DNA from: Lachnospiraceae bacterium
GTDB lineage: Bacteria; Bacillota; Clostridia; Lachnospirales; Lachnospiraceae
Reading direction: 5' to 3'
Length of the DNA: 64,000 nt
NCBI GenBank assembly: GCA_017461725.1
Contig: JAFTXG010000021.1
Coordinates: 1-64,000 of the forward strand
How positions within the stretch are numbered: the first letter of the stretch is position 1; each line of letters opens with the position of its first letter. The translations under genes and the position numbers were made by a program. Below are positions 44,935-53,062 of the stretch, in pieces. The notes under the pieces are model-generated. The model did not search any database. It had not been told where the DNA came from and saw nothing but the letters and a program-made list of their open reading frames with translations.

Positions 44935-45873
44935 TCACCCTTTGACACTTCCGATCATTACGCCCTTCACAAAGTATTTCTGAACAAAGGGATATAAGCA
45001 GATAATCGGGGCAGTTGCGATAACGATCATACCGTACTTAACCAGCTGTGCACTGGTCGCCAGCTGATCTGCTAATTCAGGATCCTGCTGTATCAGATTC
45101 AGATCCGAACCGCTCTGGGTAGCCATCAACAAAATCTGTCTCAGGAACAGCTGCAATGGATATTTGTCTGTATCGGTCAAAAAGATCATTGCATTAAAGT
45201 AACCATTCCAGTAGGAAACGGCAATATACAATACCATAACAGCAATCACTGCTTTCGAGAGGGGAAGCACGATTTTGAAAAAGAACATACCGTTACCGCA
45301 TCCATCGATTGTCGCCGCATCCATCAATTCATCCGATATGGTATTCGCCATAAAGGATCGGACAATAATGATATTATAAACCGATACACATCCAAGAAGA
45401 ATAACACTCCATCTGGTATTTACCAGGCCCATTTCATTTACGACAAGAAACAGAGGAATCATGCCGCCGCTGAAATACATGGTAAAGATAAAAAGCTTCA
45501 TCAAAATCCCACTTCCGGGCAGATCTTTTCTCGAAAAAGCGTATCCGGCCAGCAAGACTACCGCTGTACCCAGTGCCGTACCGCTCACGGTATAGATGAT
45601 CGTATTCAGATATCCGATCCAAATTCGCTCGTCCTCAAACACTCTCTCATATCCCATAAGGGTAAATCCCTTGGGAAACAAAAGAATCGAACCATTATTG
45701 GCATAAACCGGATCAGAGAAGGATGCTACAATGATAAAATAAATCGGATAAGCCACGATAACCACAAAAAAGATCAAAAGCAGCTTCGTAATAACCTCAA
45801 ACAGAATATCATCCCAAGTATGTCGTTGTCTAATTTTTTGCGCACGCTTCACGCTCATCATTCCATTCTCCAT
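44935..45873 (-). CDS. Sugar ABC permease, LplC-like
   Basis: A 312-residue membrane permease with six helices, first helix LLLIFFVVIVAYPIYFIIVA and EAA loop DAATIDGCGNGMFFFKIVLPLSK. It ends in YFVKGVMIGSVKG as is typical of the LplC type. It is about 40 bases after the LplB-like gene and 70 before the lipoprotein gene, completing a standard LplB-LplC-lipoprotein set. No ATPase is encoded near. Confidence 0.91.
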   Translation of the reverse strand: MENGMMSVKRAQKIRQRHTWDDILFEVITKLLLIFFVVIVAYPIYFIIVASFSDPVYANNGSILLFPKGFTLMGYERVFEDERIWIGYLNTIIYTVSGTALGTAVVLLAGYAFSRKDLPGSGILMKLFIFTMYFSGGMIPLFLVVNEMGLVNTRWSVILLGCVSVYNIIIVRSFMANTISDELMDAATIDGCGNGMFFFKIVLPLSKAVIAVMVLYIAVSYWNGYFNAMIFLTDTDKYPLQLFLRQILLMATQSGSDLNLIQQDPELADQLATSAQLVKYGMIVIATAPIICLYPFVQKYFVKGVMIGSVKG

Positions 45874-45913
45874 GCTACGTCTTCCTTTCTATTATCATTG
45901 AACAGTCATCCGT

Positions 45914-46840
45914 TTACCAGAGACTGGAGCCGCTGATTTTTTTGGCAGCCTTATTTACAATCACAAGGAGCGTAAAATTGATCGCATTATTAAACAGTCC
46001 TACGGCGGTCGAATAACTGTACTGGCGATTGATCAGGCCCAGCTTATACACATAGGTTGAAATTACTTCTGATACGGCAATGTTCATGTCATTCTGCATC
46101 AAAAATACCTTCTCATAACCGACACCAAGGATGGAGCCGCAGCGCATGATCAGCATGATAATAATGGTCGGTATGATTGTCGGCAGGTCAATATGTATGA
46201 TTCGTTTAAACTTATTTGCGCCGTCGATCATCGCCGCCTCGTGAAGGGTGGGGTCCACACCTGCCAGCGCAGCCATATAAATAATCGATCCCCAGCCTGC
46301 CTCCTGCCAAACACCGGACCACACATACATATGAGAGAAATAAGAAGGATCACCCATAAAATAAGTATCGCCGGAACCACCCAGATAAGATAATAACGTG
46401 TTAACAAAGCCGGATGATGGCGAGAAAAACGCAGAAATCATGCCCACCAGTACAACTGTGGAAATAAAGTGGGGCATATAGGTGATTGTCTGCGCAAATT
46501 TCTTCCGTTTGACCCCTTTTACATTGTTTAACACCAGTGCCAGAATAATCGGGATTGGGAATCCGACCACAAGACTATACAGACTCAGGGTAAGTGTATT
46601 CTTAAGAAGCACCCAGAATCTGGGCGATTCAAAAAATTTGATAAACCATTTTAAGCCCACCCATTCACTGCCTGAGAAGCCTTTTGTGATACTGTAGTTC
46701 TGAAATGCGATCTGTAGTCCATACATAGGCCCATACTTAAACAACACGATAAACAATACCGCAGGCAGCAGAAAAACATATAGCAGCCAGTTTCGCTTCA
46801 TTAAGCGCAGGGTTTTCTTTCTCTTTTCCGCAAATGTCAT
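45914..46840 (-). CDS. Sugar ABC permease, LplB-like
   Basis: A 308-residue membrane permease. The N-terminal MKRNWLLYVFLLPAVLFIVLF helix is followed by YGPMYGLQIAFQNYS, the EAA loop is EAAMIDGANKFKRIIHIDLPT and the C-terminus NKAAKKISGSSLW is typical of LplB. It is the first gene of the second sugar-transport operon. AAAGGA precedes the ATG at a longish distance of about 11 bases. The 70-250 bases upstream contain the inverted repeat pair at 46926-47034. Confidence 0.91.
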   Translation of the reverse strand: MTFAEKRKKTLRLMKRNWLLYVFLLPAVLFIVLFKYGPMYGLQIAFQNYSITKGFSGSEWVGLKWFIKFFESPRFWVLLKNTLTLSLYSLVVGFPIPIILALVLNNVKGVKRKKFAQTITYMPHFISTVVLVGMISAFFSPSSGFVNTLLSYLGGSGDTYFMGDPSYFSHMYVWSGVWQEAGWGSIIYMAALAGVDPTLHEAAMIDGANKFKRIIHIDLPTIIPTIIIMLIMRCGSILGVGYEKVFLMQNDMNIAVSEVISTYVYKLGLINRQYSYSTAVGLFNNAINFTLLVIVNKAAKKISGSSLW

Positions 46841-46925
46841 ATTCTCAAGTCCTTTCTATCCATCCTGTAAGTCCAACCGACCCGTTACGTTTTGTACATT
46901 AACACACATTATTTTCTCCGTAAAC

Positions 46926-47034
46926 AATCAATTTTTGAATGTTTTTTTATGATATTTTCCCGTTTATCAACAAAATTCCAACTTCTCCTCGGCAAATTAG
47001 TTAATTTGAAAACAAATCCGTTCAAAAATTGATT
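46926..47034. promoter_or_regulatory. Distant perfect inverted repeat upstream of the second LplB operon
   Basis: AATCAATTTTTGAA (46926-46939) and its exact complement TTCAAAAATTGATT (47021-47034) are 81 bases apart. The pair lies between the CobW terminator and the LplB-like start codon. Two identical sites in opposite orientation suggest a regulator that binds both, for example the membrane AraC protein encoded in the operon, or a long cruciform. Function is inferred. Confidence 0.5.
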
Positions 47035-47049
47035 ACATTTTCCCAAAAC

Positions 47050-47077
47050 AAAAAGCGGTGCCATCCAGACACCGCCT
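47050..47077 (-). terminator. Terminator of the CobW gene
   Basis: GCGGTG at 47055-47060 pairs with CACCGC at 47070-47075 (extended by A/T pairs) and is followed on the minus strand by TTTTTG. It begins about 17 bases after the CobW stop. Confidence 0.8.
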
Positions 47078-47093
47078 TTGCCTAATCTATATT

Positions 47094-48368
47094 TTACTTT
47101 CTTCCAAACAAAATCTCCAGCATCATCTCCTGCAGACCGGAACCGATGACACAAACTCGTCCGGTCACCTGAGGAGCGCCCTCGCGGATATCGCACTCGC
47201 CGGGAACCATATCGAAATACAGCCATTTTCCGGGCTCGGTGGAAGCCACCATACCCTTGCTTCTCAGGACCATACCGTAGCAGTTATTGTTCAGCGCTGC
47301 CATGATAGTGCGAAGCTGCTCCTCGCTGAAGGCCAGTGGAGTCTCATAACCCCAGCTGGTGAACACCTCATCCGCATGATGGTGATGATGTCCATGGTCA
47401 TGGCCGCAGCCACAGCTGCACTCGCCATCGTGGTGATGATGATGCTCATGATCATGGTCATGATGATGGCCGCAACTGCACTCATCGCCATCGTGGTGAT
47501 GGTGCTCATGATCGTGGTCATGATGGTGGCCGCACTCATACTCATCGTCATGATGATGTTCGTGATCGTGGTCGTGATGGTGGCCACACTCACACTCATC
47601 GTCATGATGATGTTCGTGATCGTGGTCATGATGGTGGCCGCACTCACACTCATCATCGTGGTGATGATGATGTTCGTGATCATGGTCATGTCCGCAGCAG
47701 CACTCGCCGTCCTCATGATGATGGTGATGCTCATGCTCCTCCATCTCCTTCAATACCTCTGCCGCGAAATCAGCCTTCTTCTCGATCTCCGCCAGAATCT
47801 GCTCACCGCTCAGCTGATCCCAGGGTGTGGTGATAATCAGCGCGTGCGCATTGAGCCCTTTGATCAGCTCGATGCACTGAGCCAGCTTCTCCTCGGAGAT
47901 GTCGTCGGTGCGGCTTAAGAGAATCGTTCCCGCATGCTCCACCTGATTCTTAAAGAACTCGCCGAAGTTCTTCAGATACATCTTACACTTCTTTGCGTCC
48001 ACAACCGTGATCGCATTGCCCAGCTCCACATCCTCATTCTGCACCGCGTCCGCAACCGCCTTGGTCACGTCAGACAGCTTGCCCACGCCGGTGGGCTCGA
48101 TGATGATGCGGTCGGGATGATAAGTGTCAATCACTTCCTTCAGAGCGGTCACAAAGTCGCCGACCAGTGAACAGCAGATACAGCCGGAATTCATCTCGCG
48201 GATCTGCACGCCTGCCTCCTCCAGAAAACCGCCGTCCACAGCGATCTCACCAAACTCATTCTCGATCAACGCCACCTGCTCACCGGAGAGAGCCTCCTTC
48301 AGCAGTTTCTTAATCAGCGTCGTTTTACCGGCTCCGAGGAATCCGGAAATCACATCTACTTTAGTCAT
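47094..48368 (-). CDS. CobW/COG0523 GTPase, metal chaperone with large His/Cys repeat
   Basis: A 424-residue GTPase. The P-loop is GFLGAGKTTLIK (9-20), the metal-binding CxCC motif is GCICC near 63, the Walker B region is IIIEPTGVG near 90, and the base-specificity region is LLSRTDD near 155. Residues about 211-331 are an inserted run of six repeats, about half His, each with Cys-x-Cys-Gly. The CobW_C domain follows (GYETPLAFSEEQLRTIMAAL). The family delivers Zn, Co or Ni to client proteins; the insert would bind many metal ions. GGAGG is 9 bases before the ATG. It is the last gene of the LD-carboxypeptidase-to-CobW run. Confidence 0.92.
   Translation of the reverse strand: MTKVDVISGFLGAGKTTLIKKLLKEALSGEQVALIENEFGEIAVDGGFLEEAGVQIREMNSGCICCSLVGDFVTALKEVIDTYHPDRIIIEPTGVGKLSDVTKAVADAVQNEDVELGNAITVVDAKKCKMYLKNFGEFFKNQVEHAGTILLSRTDDISEEKLAQCIELIKGLNAHALIITTPWDQLSGEQILAEIEKKADFAAEVLKEMEEHEHHHHHEDGECCCGHDHDHEHHHHHDDECECGHHHDHDHEHHHDDECECGHHHDHDHEHHHDDEYECGHHHDHDHEHHHHDGDECSCGHHHDHDHEHHHHHDGECSCGCGHDHGHHHHHADEVFTSWGYETPLAFSEEQLRTIMAALNNNCYGMVLRSKGMVASTEPGKWLYFDMVPGECDIREGAPQVTGRVCVIGSGLQEMMLEILFGRK
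47376..47737 (-). repeat. Six tandem His/Cys repeats within the CobW gene
   Basis: The region codes six units of 18-20 residues with the consensus H(2-4)DDECECGHHHDHDHEH; CxC pairs vary between CCC, CEC, YEC and CSC. The central units are nearly identical at the DNA level (54-base period), a sign of slippage or unequal exchange. Cys appears in every unit and only one unit has Tyr in place of the first Cys. Confidence 0.9.
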
Positions 48369-48410
48369 AATAATATACCTCCATTCATTTCAAAGTATCG
48401 GCCAAACCAT

Positions 48411-50192
48411 CTACTTCAACTCATTGGCCAGCTGGTAGAACTCGTAATACAGCCCTTTCTTCGCCAGCAGTTCATCATGGTTTCCTTCTTCTACTATACC
48501 ACTGTCTGTCAAGACCAGTATACGATCCGAATTGCGGATACTGGACAGACGGTGGGCGATGGTCAGCGTGGTGCGGCCCTTCGCCAGTTCCTCCAGGGAG
48601 CGGGCCACCTCAAACTCGCTCTCGTTGTCCAGCGCGGAGGTCGCCTCATCCAGGATCAGCATGGCAGGGTCCTTCAAAAATACGCGAGCGATACTGATGC
48701 GCTGCTTCTGTCCGCCGGACAGCTTCACGCCGCGCTCGCCGATATAGGTGTCATAGCCGTCCTTCAGCTCCATGATAAAGTCATGGGCACCGGCCCGCTT
48801 CGCCGCCTCGATCACTTCCTCCTTGGTGGCGCCGATCCGTCCGTAGAGGATATTGTCCATGACACTGCCGGAGAACAGGTACACATCCTGCTGTACCATA
48901 CCGATATTTTTGCGCAGACTCTTCAAGCTATACTTTCGGATATCCTTTCCGTCCAGCAAAATCTCGCCGGCAGACACGTCATAGAATCGGGGAATCAGAT
49001 TGCACAGAGTGGTTTTTCCGCCGCCGGAAGGCCCCACGATGGCCACCTTCTCACCGGGACGGATCTCCAGATTCAGACCGTCAAAAACCTGATTGTGGTC
49101 ATCGGGATACTCGAAGGTCACATTCTTAAACTCCACATGTCCGGTGGTCTTCTCCAGCTCCTCCGCATCGGGATCGTCGAATATCTCGATGTCCGCGTCC
49201 ATAATCTGCAGGAATCGCTCGATACCGGTCATGCCCCGCTGAAATTGCTCCGCGAACTCCACAATACGGCGGATGGTTGCGATCAGGGTGGACACATACA
49301 TGACGTAGGCAACCAGATCCGCAGCCGCAATGCCGCCCTTGATCACGGAAATACCGCCGGCCAAAACCACAGTGATATACATAGCTCCGTCGAACAGACG
49401 AGTCATCAAATTGAACTGTCCCATCAGGCGGTAGCTGTCTTTCTTAATCACGAGGAAGTTGCCGTTGCCCTCCTCGAACTTCTCATTTTCCAGGTCCTCG
49501 TTGGTGAAGGCCTTCACCACCTGCTGTCCCAGCAGACTGTCCTCGATGCGGGCATTCAGCTCACCGATCTGATGGCGTTGGCGTTTGAACACCGCACGCA
49601 TCTTAATATTGAACCAGGAACAGCACACCATCATCACCGGCACCAGCAGGAAAATCAACACCGTCAGCTGCCAGTTGATCGTTCCCAGGATAACAAAGGA
49701 AGCGATCAGCTTCACACCTGCGATCAAAAATTCCTCCGGACAGTGGTGGGCAAACTCGGTCACATCGAACAGGTCGTTGGTGATCCGTCCCATAATCTGT
49801 CCGACCTTGGTATTATTGTAATAGTTGGAGGACAGCTTCTGCAGATGTCCGTAGGCATCCCGACGCATATCCGTCTCGATCTTCGCGCCCATCACATGGC
49901 CCATGTTTGCCATATAATAATAAGCCACCGCATCGATCAGGCGAAGTGCCAGATACAGCAGGCACATCTTTCCGATCAGCCCCACCGTCAGGGAGGCCAG
50001 ATCATTCATCGCCGTGTCAGTAATATTGCGGATGATCATCGGCAGCACCAGCTCACAGAGCGTGGTCAGGGATGCGCAGATCAGATCCGTGATCAATGTT
50101 CTCCGATAGGGTTTAAAATAGGGAATAAATCTACCCAGCAATTCTTTTATTTTATATTGTCTCATTTCTCTCGTCGTCTCTCCTGTCATCAT
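48411..50192 (-). CDS. ABC exporter, fused permease and ATPase (MsbA/LmrA-like)
   Basis: A 593-residue half-exporter with six helices in the first 320 residues and a nucleotide-binding domain with GPSGGGKTTLC (Walker A), LSGGQKQRISIARVF (signature), MLILDEATSALD (Walker B) and the His switch TIAHRLSSIR. Substrate unknown; drug or lipid export is typical. It starts 14 bases after the MATE gene. Two starts are possible: 50192, with no clear site, or ATG at 50165 (MRQYKIKELL), with AGGAGA about 13 bases ahead; the longer form is given. Transporter pairing with MATE and CobW suggests an efflux theme. Confidence 0.9.
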   Translation of the reverse strand: MMTGETTREMRQYKIKELLGRFIPYFKPYRRTLITDLICASLTTLCELVLPMIIRNITDTAMNDLASLTVGLIGKMCLLYLALRLIDAVAYYYMANMGHVMGAKIETDMRRDAYGHLQKLSSNYYNNTKVGQIMGRITNDLFDVTEFAHHCPEEFLIAGVKLIASFVILGTINWQLTVLIFLLVPVMMVCCSWFNIKMRAVFKRQRHQIGELNARIEDSLLGQQVVKAFTNEDLENEKFEEGNGNFLVIKKDSYRLMGQFNLMTRLFDGAMYITVVLAGGISVIKGGIAAADLVAYVMYVSTLIATIRRIVEFAEQFQRGMTGIERFLQIMDADIEIFDDPDAEELEKTTGHVEFKNVTFEYPDDHNQVFDGLNLEIRPGEKVAIVGPSGGGKTTLCNLIPRFYDVSAGEILLDGKDIRKYSLKSLRKNIGMVQQDVYLFSGSVMDNILYGRIGATKEEVIEAAKRAGAHDFIMELKDGYDTYIGERGVKLSGGQKQRISIARVFLKDPAMLILDEATSALDNESEFEVARSLEELAKGRTTLTIAHRLSSIRNSDRILVLTDSGIVEEGNHDELLAKKGLYYEFYQLANELK

Positions 50193-50205
50193 TCGCCGGG
50201 CACGC

Positions 50206-51579
50206 TCACCCGATCATCCCCATCCGCTTTTTCATCACCTTGATACATCCGATGAACGCGGGGATCAAAAACACATCAGCCAACACCCAGGCACCCGGGT
50301 GCGACAGACAAACCGCTCCAAAACCGAACAACGGAATCAGAATCAGGCTGACAATCACTCTTGCTATGGTCTCAAACACACCGGACCACATGGCAAAGCT
50401 GACAAAGCCCATTCCCTGGATCATGGAGCGAAGGGATGTCACATATCCCAGCGGAATGTAGGTCAGTGCCATGCAGATCAGATAGTTTCTGGCCTGCCGG
50501 ATGATCAGCTCTTCGCCGGGATCCAGAAACAGCAATAGCATCGGTCTGCCCAGCAAAAGCTGGATACCCAGCGCAATCGCCGAATAGATACAGACAAATA
50601 CGCCCACCGCCTTGATTCCCTTGGTCAGGCGATCGATCTTTCCCGCACCGGTATTCTGACCGCTGTAGGTGGCAACCGCTACACCCATGGTCTCCAGCGG
50701 ACAGCCGAGAAGGGCGTGGATCTTGTCGCCTGCGGTCACCGACGCAACCGCCGCTGAACCCAAAGCATTGACCGACGCCTGCATAATCAGACAACCGATG
50801 GCGACAATCGAAAACTGCAACCCCATGGGGATGCCCATGGTGCAAAGGTTTGCGGCATATCGGGGATTCCACTCCCAATCCCCTCTCTTCAACCGGAGAA
50901 TCGGATATTTTCGTTTGATATAAAACAGGCAGCAAAGTCCGGAAGTCAGCTGAGCAATCACCGTCGCCACGGCAGCTCCCGAAACACCCATGTCCAAAAA
51001 CAGAATAAACACGATATCCAGCAGAATATTTAGCCCGGAGCATAAAATAAGGAACAAGAGCGGGGTTTTACTGTCGCCCAGCGCGCGGATAATCGACGCT
51101 GACAGATTGTACAAAAACACTGCAGGGATACCCATAAAGATGATCCGGATATACTGATACGCATAATCAAAGATATCCTCCGGTGTATTCATCCAGCGAA
51201 GCACTGTCCCAGTCATTGCCACGACAACCACCGTGATCACAGCAGCCAAAATAGTACTCAATCGAATGGCACCTGCCACATAGCGGCGGAGTCTCACCTC
51301 GTCCTTCGCTCCGAACTGCTGCGCCACCGGCACTGCAAAGCCGCTGCAAATTCCGGTACAGGAAGTGATGATCAGGTAATTGAAGGAACCGGTGGAGCCG
51401 ATGCCTGCCAGCGCATTGACACCCACAAACCGTCCCACAATGACGGTATCTACCATTCCGTAAAGCTGCTGAAATACGGTTCCGATGATTAATGGAATCG
51501 AAAAGCGTAAAATCGACTTCATCGGAGAACCGGAGGTCATTTCCACCATTGCTTTCTCTGCTTTTTTCTTTATTTCCAT
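50206..51579 (-). CDS. MATE-family multidrug/sodium antiporter
   Basis: A 457-residue membrane protein with 12 predicted helices in two pseudo-symmetric halves. Typical MATE features are [27 protein letters not shown] at the start (cited in part), [11 protein letters not shown], and the second-half [31 protein letters not shown]. The family exports organic cations using proton or sodium gradients. The ATG follows GAGG by 7 bases, inside the end of the GIY-YIG gene (10-base overlap). Real substrate is unknown. Confidence 0.92.
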   Translation of the reverse strand: MEIKKKAEKAMVEMTSGSPMKSILRFSIPLIIGTVFQQLYGMVDTVIVGRFVGVNALAGIGSTGSFNYLIITSCTGICSGFAVPVAQQFGAKDEVRLRRYVAGAIRLSTILAAVITVVVVAMTGTVLRWMNTPEDIFDYAYQYIRIIFMGIPAVFLYNLSASIIRALGDSKTPLLFLILCSGLNILLDIVFILFLDMGVSGAAVATVIAQLTSGLCCLFYIKRKYPILRLKRGDWEWNPRYAANLCTMGIPMGLQFSIVAIGCLIMQASVNALGSAAVASVTAGDKIHALLGCPLETMGVAVATYSGQNTGAGKIDRLTKGIKAVGVFVCIYSAIALGIQLLLGRPMLLLFLDPGEELIIRQARNYLICMALTYIPLGYVTSLRSMIQGMGFVSFAMWSGVFETIARVIVSLILIPLFGFGAVCLSHPGAWVLADVFLIPAFIGCIKVMKKRMGMIG

Positions 51580-51842
51580 CGTTTTTCCTCAATCAACTGC
51601 TGCTTCTGTGTTCTCGTCAATCGTTTTATCTTAAATTCCCTCGACATGGCCTCTTCCTTTGTGGAAAACGTCTCAACGTACACCAGTTCCACCGGCACAC
51701 GGCTACGGGTGTACTTGGCGCCCTTTCCGGAATTGTGGGCCTCCATCCGTTTTTTCAGGTCGTAGGTCCAACCGGTATACAGTGTCCCGTCATTGCAGCG
51801 GACCATGTAGGTGTATGCTTCTGTCCTACTCTCTCCACTCAT
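51570..51842 (-). CDS. GIY-YIG nuclease-domain protein (YhbQ-like)
   Basis: A 90-residue single GIY-YIG domain: [17 protein letters not shown] stands for GIY...YIG, followed by the catalytic Arg region [17 protein letters not shown] and the Glu in [17 protein letters not shown]. Such stand-alone proteins occur in most bacteria (YhbQ/UPF0213 type) and may cut DNA structures; role unclear. The start at 51842 ([10 protein letters not shown]) overlaps the LD-carboxypeptidase end by 17 bases; a longer reading frame into that gene has no ribosome site. It also overlaps the MATE start. Confidence 0.88.
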   Translation of the reverse strand: MSGESRTEAYTYMVRCNDGTLYTGWTYDLKKRMEAHNSGKGAKYTRSRVPVELVYVETFSTKEEAMSREFKIKRLTRTQKQQLIEEKRWK

Positions 51843-52896
51843 ATCTGATCCGGCCTTTTCCATCGGCGGCCTCCACATGAGCCATACATCCGTTGACAAA
51901 CGTCATACGAGGGCTCACATGACCCACATCTGCCTCCATGATCAGGGGAATGTCTCTGCCCAGCGCTTTGAGTGCCGCCTCCTCGTAAGTCATATCCGCA
52001 AAGGTCTGGGGGAAGGTCACCCGACCAAATATCACACCCTTCACGTTCTCCAACCATCCGGCCCGCTTCATATGCAGCAGGGTGCGGTAAACCGACTCGG
52101 CAGTCATCGAATACACATCAAAATACCAGATAAAACCGTCCTCTTTATAACGAGACACAAACTCCTTCGTGTGATCCTGAGGTGTACCAATCAGATCCAG
52201 CAGGCAGTCCATACAGCCTCCGATCAGTCTGCCGCTCACGCTGACCGGACCGTTGGGTGTCTTCCACTCCACAGGGTTGGTCAGATAATATCCGTCAGAC
52301 TCGTCTTCCGGCTTTTCCGTCTCCGGCTTCTCTCCTTTCGGATTTCCAAACTCCGGCTCCTCAGGCTCCAAATTCTTGGGTTCGGACCATTCGCCTTCGA
52401 ACAGATCGTAGCTGGTCTGCTCACTCAGTTGTCCCTTCCAAAGCTCCAAGTTTTCCTTCAACGACGGATGCAGTTCTGCCATACCGAAGCCTCCGCCGTT
52501 GCATCCGTAGATCGTGGCGATATCCAGTCCGGTGGTCACACTGAACAGAATGCTGGTGGGGTCCGAATATCCCTGAATCCACTTGGGGTTTGCCTTGATC
52601 TTCTCCTCATCCAGATAGGGGAGCATGTCGATCAGAAACTCTCCGCCTGCCGCGCACCAGATCATCTTCACCTCATCGTCCTCGATGAGCTCCATGAACT
52701 CCCTGCCGCGCACCTCACCGGACGCGCTGGCGATCAGGCCGCTGCGCACACTGGCTGTCTCGCGGACACGGTAACCCTCTTTTTTTACATTCTCGATGGA
52801 CAGGTCAAACTTCGCCAGCTTTTCCTCCCGGATCCCGGCGCTGGGCGCGGGAATCCCGATGAGATCACCTTTTTTTAACCATTTGGGATAGAGCAT
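51826..52896 (-). CDS. S66-family LD-carboxypeptidase-like protein
   Basis: A 356-residue Ser-Glu-His peptidase of the LdcA/MccF family. The start is [15 protein letters not shown], the nucleophile Ser lies in IQGYSDPTS near 110, and the catalytic His in [14 protein letters not shown] near 325. LdcA trims muropeptide tetrapeptides, while MccF-type members cleave acylated or microcin-like adducts. A charged, acidic insert of about 40 residues (residues 175-215, with [16 protein letters not shown]) is unusual and probably a surface loop. It is the first gene of the run to MATE, ABC and CobW. Confidence 0.88.
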   Translation of the reverse strand: MLYPKWLKKGDLIGIPAPSAGIREEKLAKFDLSIENVKKEGYRVRETASVRSGLIASASGEVRGREFMELIEDDEVKMIWCAAGGEFLIDMLPYLDEEKIKANPKWIQGYSDPTSILFSVTTGLDIATIYGCNGGGFGMAELHPSLKENLELWKGQLSEQTSYDLFEGEWSEPKNLEPEEPEFGNPKGEKPETEKPEDESDGYYLTNPVEWKTPNGPVSVSGRLIGGCMDCLLDLIGTPQDHTKEFVSRYKEDGFIWYFDVYSMTAESVYRTLLHMKRAGWLENVKGVIFGRVTFPQTFADMTYEEAALKALGRDIPLIMEADVGHVSPRMTFVNGCMAHVEAADGKGRIRYEWRE

Positions 52897-52956
52897 CTCT
52901 TACCTGCTTTCCGACAATCAGGGGCAGTAAAAAACAATGCCATAATTCCAGCTGAA

Positions 52957-53022
52957 AGAGGTTACACAGAATAAACGAAAGAGAAACTCCGTGTTTCTCG
53001 GGTTTATTTTGTGTAGCCTCCT
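52957..53022 (-). terminator. Long hairpin, terminator of pepF
   Basis: Outer arms 52957-52976 and 53002-53022 pair over about 20 bases with G-U pairs, and an inner stem GAGAAAC/GTTTCTC (52981-52987 with 52993-52999) has a 5-base loop. On the minus strand the inner hairpin is followed by TTTCGTTTATT. It lies about 40 bases past the pepF stop. The doubled hairpin is larger than needed for a terminator. Confidence 0.7.
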
Positions 53023-53062
53023 AGATGTTCAAATCGACGCTGTTTTTACAGCCCCACCGTCT

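Noticed and set aside
46909-47226. A 105-codon minus-strand frame past the CobW gene
   Set aside because: It uses a shifted frame of the CobW 3' end and runs through its terminator.
47058-47918. A Met/Val/Ile-rich membrane-like frame opposite the His repeat
   Set aside because: His codons (CAT/CAC) read backward give Met and Val, which explains the artificial hydrophobic runs.
48477-50243. A 588-codon open frame opposite the ABC exporter
   Set aside because: It is the antisense echo of a GC-biased gene with intact ATPase motifs on the other strand.
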